Shown: positions 59,769 to 64,000 of the stretch, in pieces
How positions within the stretch are numbered: the first letter of the stretch is position 1
How the letters are laid out: every line of letters begins with the position of its first letter
From: Nocardioides sp. Root682
Lineage (GTDB): Bacteria > Actinomycetota > Actinomycetes > Propionibacteriales > Nocardioidaceae
Assembly (NCBI RefSeq): GCF_001427795.1
Contig: NZ_LMHJ01000001.1
Span: 2,195,664-2,259,663, forward strand
Direction: 5' to 3'
DNA: 64,000 bases
Notes under the pieces: model-generated
The model's input: only the letters and a program-made list of their open reading frames with translations
The model's database searches: none
Told to the model about the DNA's origin: nothing
Made by a program: the position numbers and the translations under genes

Positions 59769-62652
59769 GCGACACCGTCTGCGTCTGGTCCGCGAACCGG
59801 CAGCCCGTCGGTTGCTCCTCGCGCACGTCGACGTCGTAGGTCGTCCCTGCCGTCAGGGCGCTCGGAGACGCGTGCGGATAGGACCCGCCGGCCCCCTTGA
59901 AGGTGCGGCCGTTGCCGACCGGCTCGAGAGGAATGGTGAACGTCCAGTAGGGCCCGATGTCCTGGTTTCCGGGGCGATCCGCCTTGCGGACCCGCACGGT
60001 GCACACCAACCCGGTGGTGTCAGCGTCCGTGTCCCGCACGGTGAGTGACACCTCGACCTTGAGCGGGTCGGTCGCGCTTCGCGGATCGGGCGTCATCGTG
60101 AATCCGGCAATACCGGGAACGTAGGGCAGGCCGCTGGCGGCGGCAGCGGACTCCTGGGCACTGGCCTTCGCAGCCGTGGCCACGGTGCCAATGAGCAGGT
60201 GCGCCACCGCCGCGCACGGGTCGGCTGCTGCGGCGATCACCGGGGCGTTCAGCTGGTCCCCTGCCACCTCCAGCGCGTCGTCGAACCCGGCCGGCGCCTT
60301 CACGGTGTCGCACGGGACGCCGAACTGCTTCATCGCGATGACCGCGAGCTTGTCCAGCTCGCCGGCGGCGATCGCCTCGAGCTCCTCACCCGACGGCAGC
60401 GACGGCGGGAGTCCCACCGAGGCCAGCACGGCCGTGATCGCGGCGTTCGTGGCGTAGCCGGTGACCGTCGTACAGTCCTTCGCTGCCTCGCCTTCACCGG
60501 CAGCACCCAACACGGCACAGACCGGGTTCAGCTGGGTCAGCACGTCGACCACTGTGCTGATCACGGAGTTGTACGCGTGGGAGACCAGGGAGTAGAGCTC
60601 GACCACCACGCCGACCACGACACCTGCCGCGTCGCGGATGAACCTGCCGACCTTGCAGTACCACTCATCGCAGGCCTTGGGAGGCGGGAATGCCCCGGGG
60701 CAGTAGCTCCCCGGGACCTGGTAGAGGCGACTCATGCCGTAGGCAAGCAAGGCCTCGTGCGACAGGTTCGCGGTGCTGGGGAACGGCAACCCGCCCGGCC
60801 CCCACGGCACCTTCACGTCCAGGCAGCCGGCGTACTTGGGGTTCGGCGCCCGGCCCACGTCCACCTTGACGCTGTTGACGTTGAAGTCCACACCGCCCGT
60901 GGCCGACTGGTGGTGCGGCAAGGTCAGGAAGACGCTCGGCGCTGCTGCTGCCGGCCCCTCGACGGCGACGACCCGGACGTGGACGGTGCTGCCTTCCACC
61001 GGCAGCTCGACCGGCGGTGCGACGACATCGAGGTCACTCACCGGAACGATCGACGCGAAGTCAGGCTTGTCGCTGAGCGGCCCGCCGAGCGAGAGCGGCT
61101 TCAGCGCGAGCGCCGTGCCGCCCGTCCCCTTGCCGGAGCCAGCGGCTGGCTTGTCGGCGCGCGGCAGGTCAGCGGTGTTGATCGTGAACGTGCCCGACAC
61201 CCCGCCGTCGGCGCCATCGCCGGACACCTCGGACACCCCGGACGCCAGCAGGCCGGGTGGGTTGAGACTCAGGTTGCCGGATCCCGAGACCGAGCTGAGA
61301 ACCTGCCAGCGGACCCGGGTGGTGGCCTTCGACGCGCCGGTCCAGGTGAAGTCGAGGCTCTTGTCCTCGGACGCCAGCTGGATGCCGTTGGTCGGCCCGT
61401 CAGGGCCCTTGACGGACAGGGAAAGGGCAGACGGCTCGCCGATCACCGAAGCGATGGTCCTGTCGCTGTCGAGGACCAGCTCACCGGAGGCGACCGTGAG
61501 GGCACTGGCCTCCGTGATCCGGATGACCTGCAGCTGGAGCCGGTTGCCCGCCAGTGCCGGCAGCAGGTGCGCGATCGACGTCCGCTCTCCGACGGCGATC
61601 AGCTCGTCCTGCGAGGCGGGCAGGCGTTGCCAGGTCTGGCCGTCGACCGACAGGAGCAGGAACACCGAGCCGGTCGTGCCCGGCGGCAGGATGAGCTCGC
61701 CGTCCACGATCGACGCATCGCCAGTCCAACCGGACGACGCAGCACAGGACTCGGGCACGACGACCGAGACCTGGTTCGAGTCGAGTCCCCCCGATCGCGC
61801 GAAGAACACGTGGGTGCCGGGCGCAAGGTCGATCCCTGCGGTCCAGCCGTTGGCCTTGGGCTTGCCGAACTGGACCCAGCCGGCACTCGTCCCACCGGCC
61901 CGGTAGAAGGTCACCTCGCCCTTGGCTCCGCTCGTCTCCAGGACCACGGCACAGGGCCCGCCCGCATCGTCCAGCGATGCCGTGAGCTCGAAGTCGCCTG
62001 CGGCGGCGCCCGGTGTGATCACCGGACTGTTGCCGGTCAGCAGGCCGACGCCGGCGTCGGGCGGGATGGTCGCGAACACGTGCGTGCCGATCGGGATCGG
62101 CTGGCCCGCCCGGACGACCTTGCGGTCGACCAGCAGGTTCGTCGCAGGTACGCCGATCCGCGTGGCGACGTCGTCGAGTGTCTCGTCCGGCAGCGTCGGC
62201 ACCTCCACCGGCACGTCGTCCTTGCCGGGAGCCACGCCGACGAGCACCTGCACCGGCGCCGTCTGCGACACCTTGCCGTCCTTGTCGGTCACGGCGGCGT
62301 GAACGGTGTGCCGGCCCACGCTCAGTGCGGGCAGCACGAGGGGGATCTGGCCCGAACCGCCGGGAGCCACGGTGTCGATGACCCGCGCGCCGTCGTACAA
62401 CGTGACGGCTGCGATGCCCGCGTTGCTGAAGCCCTCGGCCGAGAACCGGAAGGTCGAGCCGACCATGCCCTGACCGGCACCGTCCAGGGAGAGCGTGCTC
62501 GCGAACGGCATGCTCGCGTACTTCGCTGCACTGGGTTCGGCTGCCCCGTCGTCCTTCACGTCCTGATGGCGCAGGTACAGCACCGTCACACCGGTCACCA
62601 GCAGGGACCAGGCGACGACATGGGCAAGCCAGATCCCGACCCGACGAGTCAT
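59749..62652 (-). CDS. Large secreted/anchored protein with LysM-like domain
   Basis: A 967-residue exported protein: N-terminal TM/signal (IWLAHVVAWSLLVTGVTVLYL), Ig/Fn-like strands (GSTFRFSAEGFSNAGIAAVTLYDGARVIDTVAPGG), a LysM-like repeat (LPDETLDDVATRIGVPATNLLVDRKVVRAGQPIPIGTHVF) that suggests peptidoglycan binding, further beta-rich segments, and a Cys-containing C-terminal half (CDEWYCKVGRFIRDAAGVVVG). Divergent from the 294-aa secreted protein. Function unknown; a cell-wall-associated structural or sensory role is likely. Confidence 0.75.
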   Translation of the reverse strand: MTRRVGIWLAHVVAWSLLVTGVTVLYLRHQDVKDDGAAEPSAAKYASMPFASTLSLDGAGQGMVGSTFRFSAEGFSNAGIAAVTLYDGARVIDTVAPGGSGQIPLVLPALSVGRHTVHAAVTDKDGKVSQTAPVQVLVGVAPGKDDVPVEVPTLPDETLDDVATRIGVPATNLLVDRKVVRAGQPIPIGTHVFATIPPDAGVGLLTGNSPVITPGAAAGDFELTASLDDAGGPCAVVLETSGAKGEVTFYRAGGTSAGWVQFGKPKANGWTAGIDLAPGTHVFFARSGGLDSNQVSVVVPESCAASSGWTGDASIVDGELILPPGTTGSVFLLLSVDGQTWQRLPASQDELIAVGERTSIAHLLPALAGNRLQLQVIRITEASALTVASGELVLDSDRTIASVIGEPSALSLSVKGPDGPTNGIQLASEDKSLDFTWTGASKATTRVRWQVLSSVSGSGNLSLNPPGLLASGVSEVSGDGADGGVSGTFTINTADLPRADKPAAGSGKGTGGTALALKPLSLGGPLSDKPDFASIVPVSDLDVVAPPVELPVEGSTVHVRVVAVEGPAAAAPSVFLTLPHHQSATGGVDFNVNSVKVDVGRAPNPKYAGCLDVKVPWGPGGLPFPSTANLSHEALLAYGMSRLYQVPGSYCPGAFPPPKACDEWYCKVGRFIRDAAGVVVGVVVELYSLVSHAYNSVISTVVDVLTQLNPVCAVLGAAGEGEAAKDCTTVTGYATNAAITAVLASVGLPPSLPSGEELEAIAAGELDKLAVIAMKQFGVPCDTVKAPAGFDDALEVAGDQLNAPVIAAAADPCAAVAHLLIGTVATAAKASAQESAAAASGLPYVPGIAGFTMTPDPRSATDPLKVEVSLTVRDTDADTTGLVCTVRVRKADRPGNQDIGPYWTFTIPLEPVGNGRTFKGAGGSYPHASPSALTAGTTYDVDVREEQPTGCRFADQTQTVSLRAPDQ

Positions 62653-62765
62653 GTCGCGAACCTAGGCAATCACAGCACTGCGCGGCACCGCCCCCAGCGC
62701 AGATGACACCGATGTGACACCGCAAGCCTTGGCCATGGGGCCGCCGCGACGCCTACCGTCGGCCC

Positions 62766-63650
62766 ATGGGCTGGATCTCCGCTGCGGCCTCGGGTCTGGC
62801 AGCTGCCGTCGGCGTGGGCGCCATCGCCGTCGGCCTGAATCTCTCTGCTGCCGCCGGTGAGCCGGATGTCTGGATCGACGGTCCGCTCGCCGAAGCGAGG
62901 CTGGAGCCCGGCCCGATCACGGTCAGCGCGCACGCAACGGCCGATGACGAGATCGATGCGCTGGTGTTGAGTGTCGACGGCAAGGAGGTCTCCACGGCGA
63001 CCGACCTGAAGCGCACCGGCAAGCTCGTCTACGCGACGTTCGAGTGGGACGCCGCCGCGGGCCAGCACGTCCTGGTCGTCACCCAGGAAGGTGGCGCGGC
63101 AACCCGTTCGGCCCAGCGCCTGGTGTACGTCGGCGCTCCCGTCGACCCCGCTCCGGCCGATGAGCCCACCCCGACGCCGAGCGAGAAGCCGTCGGAGAAG
63201 CCCAGCCCGACCGAGACGCCGAGTGAGTCGGCGTCGCCATCGGAGAGCGCCAGCCCGACCGCCGAACCGAAGCCCGAGCCCAAGCCGACGAAGAAGCCGA
63301 CCCAGAAGCCGACGGAGAAGCCGACCCCTCAGGCAACGCCGCCGACGCTCGGGGCCGTGACCGTCACGCCCAACCAGGTCGGCCCGACCATCGCCGCCTG
63401 CACGGGGAACATCACCGTCCGCGCGAACGTCTCCGGGGCGACCAGCGGATCGGCCCGTGTCTACCGCACGAACCTCAGCAAGGACGTCGGCGGCAGCATC
63501 AGCGGCGGCGTCTTCACCGCGACGTTCAAGCAGGCCGACCTCTACGGGTCGAACACCAGCGGCGACTTCAGCGTCTCGGTGACGGTGACGAACAAGGCCG
63601 GTTCGATCACCAGGGACGGCGCGTTCTCGGTCTACTGCTCGAAGGACTGA
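62766..63650 (+). CDS. Secreted protein with Pro/Thr/Glu/Lys low-complexity linker
   Basis: A 294-residue exported protein: signal peptide (LAAAVGVGAIAVGLNLSAAA), an N-terminal Ig-like domain (VWIDGPLAEARLEPGPITVSAHA), a repetitive linker at about 133-195 (PTPSEKPSEKPSPTETPSES and KPTKKPTQKPTEKPTP), and a C-terminal beta domain with two Cys (IAACTGN ... VYCSKD). The layout matches wall-spanning proteins. Divergent from the 967-aa protein (113-base gap), so the two probably share a promoter region and process. Confidence 0.75.
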   Translation: MGWISAAASGLAAAVGVGAIAVGLNLSAAAGEPDVWIDGPLAEARLEPGPITVSAHATADDEIDALVLSVDGKEVSTATDLKRTGKLVYATFEWDAAAGQHVLVVTQEGGAATRSAQRLVYVGAPVDPAPADEPTPTPSEKPSEKPSPTETPSESASPSESASPTAEPKPEPKPTKKPTQKPTEKPTPQATPPTLGAVTVTPNQVGPTIAACTGNITVRANVSGATSGSARVYRTNLSKDVGGSISGGVFTATFKQADLYGSNTSGDFSVSVTVTNKAGSITRDGAFSVYCSKD

Positions 63651-63678
63651 TGGGGCTGCGGACTCGGCTGGGCGAGGG

Positions 63679-63792
63679 GCTGTAACACGCTGTCCGCTCC
63701 ACTGGCCGCCCCATCACGTCGCAAAACCGGCGCTGTGACGGGCGCCTACCACTGACACGGGGCGCGTAGTGGGGCGGACAGCGTGTTACAGC
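63679..63792. repeat. Palindromic interspersed element, copy 2
   Basis: A 114-base element with 22-base terminal inverted repeats (63679-63700 and 63771-63792, one mismatch). When reverse-complemented it aligns along its whole length with 17582-17697. It lies between two convergent genes. Confidence 0.85.
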
Positions 63793-63838
63793 ACCGCCCG
63801 GCCGCGCCAAGAGCCCCGCAACCAGAGGCAGGCGAGGC

Positions 63839-64000
63839 TCAGGTCGCGGACCCGAGGACGACCGTGCCCTCGACGTCCAGCACGGGCGTGCACGTCCCCT
63901 TGTCGACGCGGCACCGGTTGATCGACAGCGCCGGAGTGCTGTCGAGCCCGGTCAACGTGACGACGGTGCCGTCGCTGGCCCACTCCGCACCGAGCAGGTA
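63839..64000 (-). CDS. C-terminal 53 residues of an unknown protein (cut by window end)
   Basis: An open frame enters from base 64000 and stops at 63839-63841. The visible end (LLGAEWASDGTVVTLTGLDS, SINRCRVDKGTCTPVLDVEGTVVLG) is strand-rich with two Cys and resembles one blade of a beta-propeller-like extracellular protein. Too short for a family call. Confidence 0.55.
   Translation of the reverse strand, partial: YLLGAEWASDGTVVTLTGLDSTPALSINRCRVDKGTCTPVLDVEGTVVLGSAT

Noticed and set aside
60199..62706. Plus-strand 835-residue frame opposite the LysM-like secreted protein.
   Set aside because: His/Arg/Asp-rich shadow; the minus frame has a signal segment and domain-like strands.

Overview
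The window is high-GC actinobacterial chromosome. It has GTG and TTG starts, ATGA-type gene overlaps, start codons with no leader, a bacterial proteasome activator (Bpa), and a serS/pheA housekeeping neighbourhood. A Nocardioides-like member of the Nocardioidaceae fits best; this is an inference from gene content, because no marker rRNA is present. Three tRNAs are visible: Arg-ACG, Ser-GCT and Ser-UGA.

Layout. 1-9709: a transport and degradation locus on the minus strand, with an esterase (cut by the window edge), an amidohydrolase, an MHS-type MFS carrier, a complete dipeptide-type ABC transporter that includes a fused permease-ATPase, and a PucR regulator. 9806-12917: a flavin/PPOX protein, an SDR and a thiolase, divergent from an HxlR regulator that has a tandem operator. 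12982-16729: a toxin-antitoxin-like HTH/nucleotidyltransferase pair, tRNA-Arg, a TrmB/LuxR-type regulator facing a 40-residue secreted peptide gene, an alpha/beta hydrolase and tRNA-Ser. 16800-31708: housekeeping and single genes (nitrilase, MobA, Bpa, HAD, SerS, aldo/keto reductase, PAP2-DAG kinase, PheA, arginine deiminase) with several short repeat families and an AbiEi-like gene between direct repeats. 31849-37635: a cNMP-binding protein with an adenylate cyclase, a collagen-like secreted protein, and a DtxR-FeoA-split FeoB iron locus.

The metabolic centrepiece is 37718-53930. It is a soluble di-iron monooxygenase cluster of the propane/binuclear-iron (prm/mim) type on the minus strand: hydroxylase alpha, reductase, hydroxylase beta, coupling protein, amidohydrolase, DUF59 protein, Zn alcohol dehydrogenase and a dedicated GroEL. 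A GAF/Fis regulator diverges from it. A satellite group follows: an ABM protein, a GlcD-type FAD oxidase, three small unknown proteins including one of 33 aa, a DUF1097-like membrane protein and a second GAF/Fis regulator. Four copies of the palindrome GTCTC-N5-GAGAC sit at the promoters of these units, which suggests one regulon. Strong hairpins divide the monooxygenase operon.

53942-64000: a SEC-C protein, a glycerophosphodiesterase, PspC, a HemK-like methyltransferase, a Ser/Thr kinase, a sigma-70-like factor, and large secreted proteins. The window ends with a second copy of a palindromic element that is also found behind tRNA-Ser(UGA).
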